Assembly: GCA_964624765.1 (NCBI GenBank)
Contig: CAZUZO010000153.1
Location: 1 to 7,064 of the forward strand
DNA: 7,064 nt
Direction of reading: 5' to 3'
From: JAGTVB01 sp964624765
GTDB lineage: Bacteria; Pseudomonadota; Gammaproteobacteria; HK1
Within the stretch, counting starts at the first letter, position 1; each line of letters begins with the position of its first letter. This document shows, piece after piece, positions 1 through 6,357 of this stretch. Both the position numbers and the translations under genes were made by a program. Below the pieces are notes generated by a model. It was not told where the DNA came from and searched no databases. It saw only the letters and a program-made list of their open reading frames with translations.

Positions 1-2
1 TG

Positions 3-145
3 AGAGGTTGTGAAAAAACCGTCGCGAGCGGCCCGAGAGCCAGGCGGACGGAGCGCAGCGACGAGACATATCAGATGGATAGGCGAGGAGCGAGCACCGC
101 CCAACGCTGCTATCGGGTTGTGTAGCAGGTTTTTTCACAACCTCT
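3..145 (+). mobile_element. MITE-like miniature inverted-repeat element, copy 1
   Basis: A 143-bp element without coding capacity. Its ends are a perfect 18-bp inverted repeat: AGAGGTTGTGAAAAAACC at 3-20 and its exact reverse complement at 128-145. A second copy of the same length and orientation lies at 6358-6500. An ungapped alignment gives about 20 mismatches in 143 bases. Blocks 21-30, 78-106 and 115-145 are identical, and the differences cluster at 31-77 and 107-114. The right end also holds an inner repeat, GGTTGTG at 116-122 against CACAACC at 136-142, so the RNA or DNA could fold in two ways. TGA occurs at 1-3 and again at 145-147, which could be a 3-bp target duplication if the element is taken as 4-144, but the left flank is cut by the window edge. 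The size, perfect ends and repetition fit a non-autonomous miniature transposon. I cannot name the family or the transposase that would move it. Confidence 0.85.
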
Positions 146-282
146 GAGATGAGGTTGCCATCGGATTGCGAGGCATGGACCGAGCAAGGTCTGCGGCGGT
201 GAGTAGCCGGCACGCATGAGGGAGTCCCTTAGCATACCGTCCCATCCTTTGGCTGACCCTTGCGGAACTCGCTGGGCGCTTT

Positions 283-307
283 GCAAAATGCTGGCTGGCC
301 ATTTTGC
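283..307. promoter_or_regulatory. Operator-like inverted repeat upstream of qmoA
   Basis: GCAAAATG at 283-290 and CATTTTGC at 300-307 are perfect 8-bp inverted half-sites around a 9-nt spacer. Half-site centres are 17 bp apart, about one and a half helical turns. The repeat lies immediately upstream of a possible extended -10 element (308-316) and covers where the -35 region would be. It has no T-tract, so it does not look like a terminator. By inference it could bind a dimeric regulator of the qmo operon. No regulator gene is in the window, and the repeat could be chance. Confidence 0.35.
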
Positions 308-316
308 TGGTATGAC
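308..316 (+). promoter_or_regulatory. Possible extended -10 promoter for the qmo operon
   Basis: TGGTATGAC at 308-316 matches the extended -10 pattern TGnTATnnT except for the last base. No convincing -35 hexamer stands 16-18 bp upstream, which is tolerated in extended -10 promoters and in activator-dependent ones. Transcription would begin near 322-324, leaving a leader of about 80 nt before qmoA. This is the best candidate in the 259-base gap between the miniature element and qmoA, but the assignment rests on one motif. Confidence 0.3.
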
Positions 317-404
317 AGCCCAACCGGTTTTCAGCAGTCCTTAAGGGGGAGGCCTGTAGGCACATCGTAACGCTCTCCCGACGTCGAGTGAGCGAGGAGG
401 ATTC

Positions 405-1736
405 ATGACGGACGTAGTCGCAACGAACCAAACGATCCTAGTGGTCGGTGGCGGGATCAGCGGGATGACTGCTGCGCTGGAGGCCGCCGAGTGCGGGAAG
501 GATGTGGTGCTGGTTGAGAAAAAGGCTGCCATCGGCGGACGTGTCTCCCAGCTTTATCGTTACTTCCCAAAACTGTGCCATCCAACCTGCGGTCTGGAGA
601 TCAATTTGCGTCGTCTCAAGGCACAACGACGCGTGCATCTTCTCACCCTTGCTGAAGTCGTGAACGTAAGCGGGGCTTCCGGCGACTATACGGCAACGGT
701 GCGCGTGCGGCCGCGCTATGTCAACGAGCACTGCACGGCTTGTGGCGATTGCGCTCAGGCGGTTGAAGCTGAGTTCCCGAACGAGTTCAATTACGGTCTC
801 GGTCAGCGCAAAGGTGCCTATCTGCCCTTCAATATGGCCTACCCGCAACGTTATGTGCTCGACCCGGCCATTATTGGAACTCAGGATGCAGAGCGCGCCA
901 AAGCAGCGTGCCGTTACGACGCGATCGACTTGGACATGCAGGAAGAGACGATAGCGGTAAAAGCCGGGGCCATCATTTGGGCAACAGGGTGGAGCCCCTA
1001 TGATGCCGCCAAGATCCAACCCTACGGCTATGACCGCTATGCGAATGTTATTACCAGCGTGGAATTTGAGCGCCTGATGGATCCCTTTGGGCCCACGGGG
1101 GGAAGATTGCTGCGGCCCTCCGATGGGAAAGAAGCGCGAGACGTTGCGTTTATCCAGTGTGCGGGTTCTCGGGACCGAAACCATCTCGCTCACTGTTCGC
1201 GGATCTGCTGTATGGCTTCCCTAAAGCAAAGCACCTACGTGCGAGAGCAGTTTGCGGATCAAGGCCGTGCCACGGTTTACTACATTGACATTCGCGCCAT
1301 CGATCGATTTGAAGATTTCTATGCCAAAGTGAGAGCAGACAACACGGTTGGTTTCGTGAAATCGAAGGTGGCAAGCATCACGGAGGACAAAGCCACTGGC
1401 GATCCGATTCTGCACGGCGTCGATACCGAGGGTTATCACAGATATAGCAACCGGCATGATCTGGTGGTGTTGGCCATTGGTATGGAACCGAGCGTACCGA
1501 AAGCGGCCTTACCGGTGGAGGTGGTGGTGAACCGAAACGGCTTTATCGAGATGGATGAGGCAAATGGTGGCATATTCGCAGCGGGCTGCGCTTCCGATGC
1601 CCTGGATGTCAACCGCTCGGTGCAAAATGCCACGGCAAGTGCATTGAGAGCCATTCAGATTATCAATCGTACGGCAGCTGCCGTGCCCGTTAGCACCGAT
1701 ATCAAGGCGCAAAGTGCCGTGGCGGCCCAGGGGTAA
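405..1736 (+). CDS. qmoA: QmoA, HdrA-like FAD flavoprotein of the quinone-interacting oxidoreductase complex
   Basis: A 443-aa HdrA-family flavoprotein of the Qmo complex, which passes electrons between APS reductase and the respiratory chain. In sulfur oxidisers it would accept electrons from sulfite oxidation to APS. An N-terminal Rossmann motif VVGGGISG (residues 13-20) binds FAD, with the acidic end of the second strand at E38. C58 and C62 follow in a CHPTC motif. Residues 110-116 read CTACGDC, a reduced ferredoxin-like insert, followed by C169 before YDAID. The HdrA signature QCAGSRD (251-257) is followed by C264, C268 and C269. The C-terminal FAGC-type segment FAAGCASDALDVNRS (391-405) closes the flavin fold. 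No membrane segment is present. The ATG is set by GAGGAGG at 394-400, 4 nt upstream, and the flavin motif begins at a normal distance. It is the first gene of the operon, 4 nt before qmoB. The family is certain; QmoA rather than a general HdrA is supported by the order of the four genes. Confidence 0.95.
   Translation: MTDVVATNQTILVVGGGISGMTAALEAAECGKDVVLVEKKAAIGGRVSQLYRYFPKLCHPTCGLEINLRRLKAQRRVHLLTLAEVVNVSGASGDYTATVRVRPRYVNEHCTACGDCAQAVEAEFPNEFNYGLGQRKGAYLPFNMAYPQRYVLDPAIIGTQDAERAKAACRYDAIDLDMQEETIAVKAGAIIWATGWSPYDAAKIQPYGYDRYANVITSVEFERLMDPFGPTGGRLLRPSDGKEARDVAFIQCAGSRDRNHLAHCSRICCMASLKQSTYVREQFADQGRATVYYIDIRAIDRFEDFYAKVRADNTVGFVKSKVASITEDKATGDPILHGVDTEGYHRYSNRHDLVVLAIGMEPSVPKAALPVEVVVNRNGFIEMDEANGGIFAAGCASDALDVNRSVQNATASALRAIQIINRTAAAVPVSTDIKAQSAVAAQG
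1729..1733 (+). promoter_or_regulatory. Shine-Dalgarno that sets the GTG start of qmoB
   Basis: AGGGG at 1729-1733 stands 7 nt before GTG 1741. An upstream in-frame GTG at 1714 would add nine residues (MPWRPRGNI) inside the qmoA coding end and has no comparable ribosome binding site. The 1741 start places the conserved YICRGCGIG motif close to the N-terminus, as is usual for QmoB. Confidence 0.65.
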
Positions 1737-1740
1737 CATC

Positions 1741-3966
1741 GTGTCAGAAATCAAGATCGGAGCCTACATCTGTAGGGGTTGTGGGATCGGCGAACGTCTC
1801 GATACCGACCAGCTGCAACAGATCGCCACCCGTGAAGGGAAGGCCAGTATCGTTCGCCAACATGATTTCCTGTGTAGCACCAGCGGTGTGCAGGGTATCC
1901 AGAGCGACATCGAGACGGGGGTGGTTAATCGCGTTGTGATCGCGGCCTGCTCTCGGCGGGCGAAGACGGAAGCCTTTCGTTTTGAAGAGGTGGCGCTTAC
2001 TCGAGCAAATCTCCGCGAGGGTGTCATTTGGGTTCGCCCGGACACGGATGAGGCTCGCGAGACGACCCAGGAAATGGCTTCGGATTACATTCGCATGGGT
2101 TGTGCGGAAGTGAAGCATATGACCTCTCCCTCGCCCCATGAGGAATCCAGCACCACCCGTGAGGTGTTGGTAGTTGGCGGTGGGCTGACGGGCTTAACAG
2201 CAGCCCTGGAAGCCTCCAAGGCCGGTTATCGTGCCACCATCGTGGAAAAGACCGGCCAGCTGGGTGGGTGGGCTGCAAAGCTCCATCGGCGTACCCCGCA
2301 GCGATCCCCGTACGCCGATCCCCAAGAGGCGGGGGTCGCGGAATTGATAGCGGCTGTCGAGAGTGATGCCAACATCAGCATTCAGCTGAATGCCACCATC
2401 ACCCGAACGAGTGGATCGCCGGGGCGTTTCTTTTCCGACATCGCGACGGAGAGTGGCGCCACACGCACCGATCGATTCGGTGCCATCATTCAGGCAACCG
2501 GCTTCACACCCTTTGATGCCACCAAGTTGCCGGAGCTCGGTTTCGGTAAGAGTCCAGACGTGGTGGATCAGCTCGGCCTAGAGGCTTTGGCACGGGAGGC
2601 CAACGGGGGACCCATCAAGCGTCCTTCCGACGGTAAGGAAGTGCAAAACGTGGTGTTCGTCCAATGTGCCGGTCAGCGCAGCCAGGTCGAAGGGCATCTG
2701 CCGTATTGCTCGGGCCACTGCTGCAACACCAGCATCAAGCAGGCGATGTACTTTAAGGACGCCAACCCCGACATCGACACGACGATTCTCTACACGGATC
2801 TGCGCACCCCGGGAAACGGTGAAGATTTTTATCGAAGCGGGCAGAAAAAGGGGGTGATCTTTACTAAGGGCGTGGTGAAGGAAGTGGCGCCCGAAAACGG
2901 CGTGCTGGATGTCCGATTCAAAGACCTTATCCTTGACGAAGACGTTGCCATGCGCGCCGATCTTGTGGTTCTGGCCACGGGCATGGTGGCCAACTCGGGG
3001 ATCAATATCGAGGCAGCCGCTGGAGAAGAGGCCGAACAAAGTGAGTCGAAGGTGGAAATTCCGGTGGCCTCCATCTTGAACCTGGATTATCGCCAAGGTC
3101 CAGACATGCCTCAGCTGATGCACGGTTTTGCCGATTCCCATTTTATCTGCTTCCCTTACGAGACACAGCGCACCGGTATTTATGCTGCGGGCCCGGTACG
3201 TCGCCCTATGGATATGGTGCAGGTGGTGGACGATGCTGCCGGTGCCACCCTGAAAGCGATTCAGGCTTTGGAGAACGCCGGCCTTGGTCGCGCCGCCCAT
3301 CCTCGCTCCGGAGACTTGAGCTTTCCGTCTTTTCGTCGTGAAGGTTGCACCCAGTGCAAGCGTTGCACGGTGGAATGTCCCTTTGGAGCCATCGACGAGG
3401 ATGAGAAACGTTACCCGATTTTCAATGAGTCTCGCTGCCGGCGCTGCGGCACCTGTATGGGCGCTTGCCCGGTACGGGTCATTTCGTTCGAAAACTACTC
3501 CGTGGATACCGTTGGACAGCAAATCAAGGCCGTTGATATGCCCGACGAGTTTTCGGAGAAGCCCCGGATTCTGGTGCTGGCCTGTGAAAACGACGCGTAT
3601 CCGGCGTTGGATATGGCAGCCATGAATCGCCTTGAGTACAGTGCTTTTGTGCGGGTTATTCCGGTGCGTTGTCTAGGATCGGTGAATACGATTTGGGTGA
3701 CGGACTCTCTAAATGGTGGTTATGACGGTGTGGTGTTGATGGGGTGCCAGAAAGGTGAGAACTACCAGTGCCATTTTGTTAAAGGTTCGGAAATGGCCCA
3801 TTACCGTATGAGTAAGATCGACGATACGCTGCAACAGCTGCAATTGGAGACGGAGCGAGTACGTACCTTTGAGGTGGCCATTACCGACATTCACAGGGCT
3901 CCCCAGTTGATTAACGACATGGCGGCGACTATCGACCGGATCGGCCTCAGTCCCTTCAAGTTTTAG
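1741..3966 (+). CDS. qmoB: QmoB, HdrA-like flavoprotein with two [4Fe-4S] clusters and MvhD-like C-terminus
   Basis: A 741-aa iron-sulfur flavoprotein, the large Qmo subunit, cytoplasmic. The N-terminal section starts with YICRGCGIG (C11, C14) and has further cysteines at 45, 70 and 121. An HdrA-like FAD domain follows, with GGGLTG at 146-151 and QCAG at 308-311 followed by C323, C327 and C328. A tandem ferredoxin domain carries two full CxxCxxCxxxC motifs (C536, C539, C542, C546 and C566, C569, C572, C576). The tail resembles MvhD, the delta subunit of hydrogenase-Hdr complexes, with C615, C644, C669 and C677. In this tail the usual CxxC is reduced to CEND and the GC-to-CH spacing is longer, which I recall as typical of QmoB. 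The length matches the family. The start is a GTG, 4 nt after the qmoA stop. The combination of HdrA, two ferredoxin clusters and an MvhD tail makes this the most diagnostic gene of the operon. Confidence 0.96.
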   Translation: MSEIKIGAYICRGCGIGERLDTDQLQQIATREGKASIVRQHDFLCSTSGVQGIQSDIETGVVNRVVIAACSRRAKTEAFRFEEVALTRANLREGVIWVRPDTDEARETTQEMASDYIRMGCAEVKHMTSPSPHEESSTTREVLVVGGGLTGLTAALEASKAGYRATIVEKTGQLGGWAAKLHRRTPQRSPYADPQEAGVAELIAAVESDANISIQLNATITRTSGSPGRFFSDIATESGATRTDRFGAIIQATGFTPFDATKLPELGFGKSPDVVDQLGLEALAREANGGPIKRPSDGKEVQNVVFVQCAGQRSQVEGHLPYCSGHCCNTSIKQAMYFKDANPDIDTTILYTDLRTPGNGEDFYRSGQKKGVIFTKGVVKEVAPENGVLDVRFKDLILDEDVAMRADLVVLATGMVANSGINIEAAAGEEAEQSESKVEIPVASILNLDYRQGPDMPQLMHGFADSHFICFPYETQRTGIYAAGPVRRPMDMVQVVDDAAGATLKAIQALENAGLGRAAHPRSGDLSFPSFRREGCTQCKRCTVECPFGAIDEDEKRYPIFNESRCRRCGTCMGACPVRVISFENYSVDTVGQQIKAVDMPDEFSEKPRILVLACENDAYPALDMAAMNRLEYSAFVRVIPVRCLGSVNTIWVTDSLNGGYDGVVLMGCQKGENYQCHFVKGSEMAHYRMSKIDDTLQQLQLETERVRTFEVAITDIHRAPQLINDMAATIDRIGLSPFKF

Positions 3967-3976
3967 GAGAGCGCAA

Positions 3977-4618
3977 ATGGACGATCTCAACCTCGCCATG
4001 ATTGAACGGTATCGGAATAACTTCTTGAAGGAGGTCGAAGCCAACGTCGAGGAAGGCGAGTGGGCAAAAATGTGTATGCAGTGTGGCGTCTGTTCTGGAT
4101 CCTGTCCGTTCGGTCCACACTGGGAGCATCCGCCGCAGGAAATATTTATGATGATCCGCGCCAATAAGCGCGAAGAAGTCCTGCGCTCGACATCAATGTG
4201 GTTGTGCACGTCCTGTTATAACTGTATCGTGCGCTGCCCACGAGAAATACCGATCACCCACATCATGCACGGTCTGGCGAGCTATGCTCAGCGACTCGGT
4301 TTGGCGCCCAAAGAGCAGCCCACCAGGAAGTTTGGCCTGATGTTTTGGGACAACATCGAGAAAAATGGACGGGTCAATGAAGCTATCCTGGGTATCAAGC
4401 TCTACTTCATGAACGGCTTCAAGGAAGGCGTGAAGACAGCCTACAAGATGGCCCCAGTGGGTTGGGGCATGCTCAGAACCAAGCGTTTCAATCCGTTTGC
4501 ACTGGTCCCGTTTCTACACAAGCGCTGTAAGAAGCGCAGCGACATTCAGGCGATCCTGAAAAAAGCTCAACAGATCGAAAATGCGCGCACGGTACGCTTC
4601 GGTACAGCGGGAGGATGA
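3977..4618 (+). CDS. hdrC: HdrC-like iron-sulfur subunit of the Qmo/Hdr complex
   Basis: A 213-aa subunit with two [4Fe-4S] clusters that relays electrons between the flavoproteins and HdrB. Two classical motifs are seen: CMQCGVCSGSC (C33, C36, C39, C43) and CTSCYNCIVRC (C77, C80, C83, C87). The second is followed by PREIPITHIMHGL, typical of the HdrC helix. Residues 110-213 are helical and rich in lysine and arginine, with no segment long and hydrophobic enough to cross the membrane. This distinguishes it from QmoC of sulfate reducers, which joins an HdrC domain to a cytochrome-b-like membrane domain. AGGAG at 3965-3969 overlaps the qmoB stop codon and stands 7 nt before the ATG, so the two genes are probably translationally linked. 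The stop is 1 nt before hdrB. The family assignment is secure; whether it should be named hdrC or qmo-hdrC is convention. Confidence 0.93.
   Translation: MDDLNLAMIERYRNNFLKEVEANVEEGEWAKMCMQCGVCSGSCPFGPHWEHPPQEIFMMIRANKREEVLRSTSMWLCTSCYNCIVRCPREIPITHIMHGLASYAQRLGLAPKEQPTRKFGLMFWDNIEKNGRVNEAILGIKLYFMNGFKEGVKTAYKMAPVGWGMLRTKRFNPFALVPFLHKRCKKRSDIQAILKKAQQIENARTVRFGTAGG
4609..4614 (+). promoter_or_regulatory. Shine-Dalgarno that sets the start of hdrB
   Basis: GGGAGG at 4609-4614 lies 5 nt before ATG 4620 and inside the last codons of hdrC. An alternative in-frame start at 4581 would add 13 residues, overlap hdrC by 38 nt and has no such site. The ATG at 4620 also gives the usual short N-terminus before the FYPGC motif. 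Confidence 0.7.
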
Positions 4619-4619
4619 C

Positions 4620-5522
4620 ATGGCAAAGAAAGAGTACATGTTTTATCCGGGATGTACGGCCGAGAGCTTGGCCTCGGGTTCTAACTACATGACTTCGGTC
4701 GAGGCGATGTGCGAGGTCCTCGATATACAGCTCAACGAGATCCCGGACTGGAATTGCTGTGGTGCCTCGGTGGGTTATGTCGGAGGTTCCGAGCTGCCGC
4801 GCTTGGCGCTCAATGCCCGCAATCTGGCGATCGCCGAGCAGGTTCATCCGGAGCAAGATGTGGTTGCAACCTGTGCGGCTTGCTGGCTCGGAGCCCGGGA
4901 AACCAGGGATCGCCTCGAAGAAGATAATGATTTGATGCGGGAGACCAATGAGGCCTTGGCGGAGGCGGGTCTCAAGTATGAGGCCAAGCAAAAGGTCCGT
5001 CATATGGTTGAGGTGCTCATCGAAGACTTCGGCTATGAGGAGCTGGGACGACACGTCAAGAAGCCTCTCGAGGGGCTAAAGATTGCCGGCTATGTCGGAT
5101 GTCAAACGAACCGGCCTTTCGGTATAGAGGGCGAATCTTTCGAAAATCCCAAATATCTGGACAAATTCGTGGAAACGATGGGAGCAGAGCCGGTCGAGAA
5201 ATACGACAAAAAGGTATCTTGCTGCGGTGGTGGCCTCGCGTTCTCGGAGCCTGAAAAGAGCCAAGCCCTGATCAAGGATATTATCGAGGCGGCTTATGAT
5301 GGGGGGGCCGATATGATCGTGACTCCGTGCCCCGTTTGCCAGATGAACGTCGAGATTTATCAAGACCAGATCAATCAGAAGTATCAGACGAAGTTCAAGA
5401 TGCCGGTCGTCTACTACAGCACCCTCATGGCGGTCGCCTATGGCAAGAATGCGAAGCAAGCCGCGTTGGGTACGCATATCATTCGGGCCAAACAGCTCGA
5501 GGACATCGCCGGGCGCGCGTGA
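4620..5522 (+). CDS. hdrB: HdrB-like subunit with two CCG domains
   Basis: A 300-aa cysteine-rich protein of the heterodisulfide reductase B family, last gene of the operon. It contains two full CCG domains (C-xn-CC-xn-CxxC). The first uses C12, C46-C47 and C85/C88; the second uses C161, C201-C202 and C237/C240. In methanogen HdrB each such set binds a non-cubane [4Fe-4S] cluster at a disulfide active site. Both sets are intact here, so the protein may have catalytic or electron-bifurcation-type chemistry and need not be a passive relay. The substrate is unknown; a heterodisulfide of coenzymes M and B is not expected in a proteobacterium. There is no signal peptide or membrane segment. Length is normal for HdrB. 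The gene starts 1 nt after hdrC and ends 31 nt before the terminator hairpin. Together with HdrC it replaces the membrane subunit QmoC in this type of operon. Confidence 0.95.
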   Translation: MAKKEYMFYPGCTAESLASGSNYMTSVEAMCEVLDIQLNEIPDWNCCGASVGYVGGSELPRLALNARNLAIAEQVHPEQDVVATCAACWLGARETRDRLEEDNDLMRETNEALAEAGLKYEAKQKVRHMVEVLIEDFGYEELGRHVKKPLEGLKIAGYVGCQTNRPFGIEGESFENPKYLDKFVETMGAEPVEKYDKKVSCCGGGLAFSEPEKSQALIKDIIEAAYDGGADMIVTPCPVCQMNVEIYQDQINQKYQTKFKMPVVYYSTLMAVAYGKNAKQAALGTHIIRAKQLEDIAGRA

Positions 5523-5550
5523 TAGCGGCAAGCGATACGGTATCTTGTGG

Positions 5551-5586
5551 GAGAGGCCTCTCCGTACGAGAGGCCTTTCTTGTTGG
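5551..5586 (+). terminator. Intrinsic terminator of the qmoAB-hdrCB operon
   Basis: AGGCCTCTC (5554-5562) and GAGAGGCCT (5568-5576) pair perfectly around the 5-nt loop CGTAC. G-U and A-U pairs can lengthen the stem to 5550-5580. The T-rich tail TTCTTGTT follows at 5577-5584 on the + strand. The other strand lacks a T-tract, so it serves the operon only. It begins just after the hdrB stop, which indicates that the DUF4389 gene is transcribed separately. Confidence 0.9.
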
Positions 5587-5724
5587 TCGGGCTGGCCGGC
5601 GCTCGCGACGTTTCGCAAACAGCTTCTTAATCGGGTGCCGTCGGGGTTGATGTAAATAACGGCGTTGGTCGTCGTTTCGCCATAGATGCTTTGGAGCACA
5701 CCGTAGGTGCCCAAGCCTTCGGCA

Positions 5725-5866
5725 GCCGCACCCCTTGCGGCAAGGGTGTGTGCGGCAGGGATGCTGGACCCAAGCCGACAGGGACGTCTTCACGGCGTCC
5801 CTTGCGGCCTGGGTCGGCTACCTTAGGGCCATGGTCATCAAACTGGCGAAACGATGACCATGGCCC
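5725..5866. repeat. Array of three evenly spaced hairpins between hdrB and DUF4389
   Basis: Three inverted repeats follow one another. Hairpin 1 (5725-5756) pairs GCCGCAC with GTGCGGC and CCCTTG with CAAGGG around a CGG loop, with a 3-nt bulge. Hairpin 2 (5767-5815) pairs GACCCA with TGGGTC, GCCG with CGGC, and AGGGACG with CGTCCCT around a 9-nt loop. Hairpin 3 (5826-5866) is a perfect 14-bp stem. The gaps 5757-5766 and 5816-5825 are both 10 nt. None is followed by a T-tract, so they are not standard terminators. The arrangement fits REP-type (repetitive extragenic palindrome) clusters or a structured RNA. Repetition elsewhere in the genome cannot be seen from this window. The rest of the 385-base gap (5523-5907) holds the operon terminator and no gene I can support. 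Confidence 0.6.
5826..5866. promoter_or_regulatory. Perfect 14-bp hairpin just upstream of the DUF4389 gene
   Basis: GGGCCATGGTCATC (5826-5839) and GATGACCATGGCCC (5853-5866) are exact reverse complements around a 13-nt loop. The right arm contains two ATG codons (5854 and 5860) in frame with the DUF4389 gene. Translation from these would be masked if the RNA folds, so either the true start is ATG 5908 or the hairpin controls initiation. It is also the third member of the hairpin array. Confidence 0.6.
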
Positions 5867-5907
5867 GAATAACCCTACCCGGGATTTCAGATATCGGGAA
5901 CCTGACC

Positions 5908-6255
5908 ATGTATGAGGAGGTCAAGCGAAACATTCGTCGAGCCGATATATGGGCCCGCGGTTTTTATATGGTGCTGTTCGCCGTCATTTACGGCCTTGCA
6001 GACATCGTGTTGGCGGCGGTGGCGATCTTGCAGTTCGGCTTCGTGTTGCTCACCACTCAGCGGAACCTGCTACTGCTGAATTTCGGCGCTAGCCTGAGCG
6101 CCTTTCTCTATGAGGTGTTGTTGTTTCTCACCTTCAACACTGAGCACAAGCCATTCCCCTTCGCAGATTGGCCGACGCCCAACAAATGGCGAACCGATCA
6201 TCGTCTATTGAGTAGCGAGGATGGCTTCGGCACAAACCGCGAGGGGGATCGATAG
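5908..6255 (+). CDS. DUF4389 domain small membrane protein
   Basis: A 115-aa protein of the DUF4389 family, function unknown, expected in the inner membrane. A short charged N-terminus with a DIWARG motif (residues 13-18) precedes a long hydrophobic stretch at about 19-48, then a second hydrophobic stretch at about 54-76. The family hallmark follows the second: FLTFNTE (73-79) and KPFPFADWP (81-89). The last 26 residues are hydrophilic and poorly conserved in the family. ATG 5908 gives the N-terminal length usual for the family; in-frame ATGs at 5854 and 5860 would add 18 or 16 residues but lie in a strong hairpin. No start has a good Shine-Dalgarno; GGGAA at 5896-5900 is the nearest. The gene lies beyond the operon terminator. 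A role with the Qmo/Hdr proteins is possible by position only. A perfect palindrome AGGGTCGACCCT (6254-6265) overlaps the stop codon. Confidence 0.8.
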   Translation: MYEEVKRNIRRADIWARGFYMVLFAVIYGLADIVLAAVAILQFGFVLLTTQRNLLLLNFGASLSAFLYEVLLFLTFNTEHKPFPFADWPTPNKWRTDHRLLSSEDGFGTNREGDR

Positions 6256-6357
6256 GGTCGACCCTGAGGGCTTGTGCCAAGGCCTGCTGCATGACCCGGT
6301 AGACAGATCGGAACGCGCGGTCTTGTGGACCCCAGGAGGCCGAGGGTTTGCTGCCTT

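Noticed and set aside
135..431. Minus-strand frame of 98 codons in the qmoA leader
   Set aside because: It runs through the end of the miniature element and the qmoA ribosome binding site, has a random-looking composition and no support for translation.
438..1193. A 251-codon open frame on the minus strand opposite qmoA
   Set aside because: It is antisense to an unmistakable QmoA, has no recognisable motif, and such frames arise readily opposite GC-rich genes.
2578..3522. A 314-codon open frame on the minus strand opposite qmoB
   Set aside because: It lies wholly opposite the conserved FAD and ferredoxin domains of QmoB and shows no domain of its own.
4488..5054. A 188-codon open frame on the minus strand across the hdrC-hdrB junction
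   Set aside because: It is antisense to two conserved genes and shows no recognisable motif.
5826..5866. Hairpin 3 considered as a second terminator
   Set aside because: No T-tract follows either arm; the sequence after the right arm is GAATAACCC.
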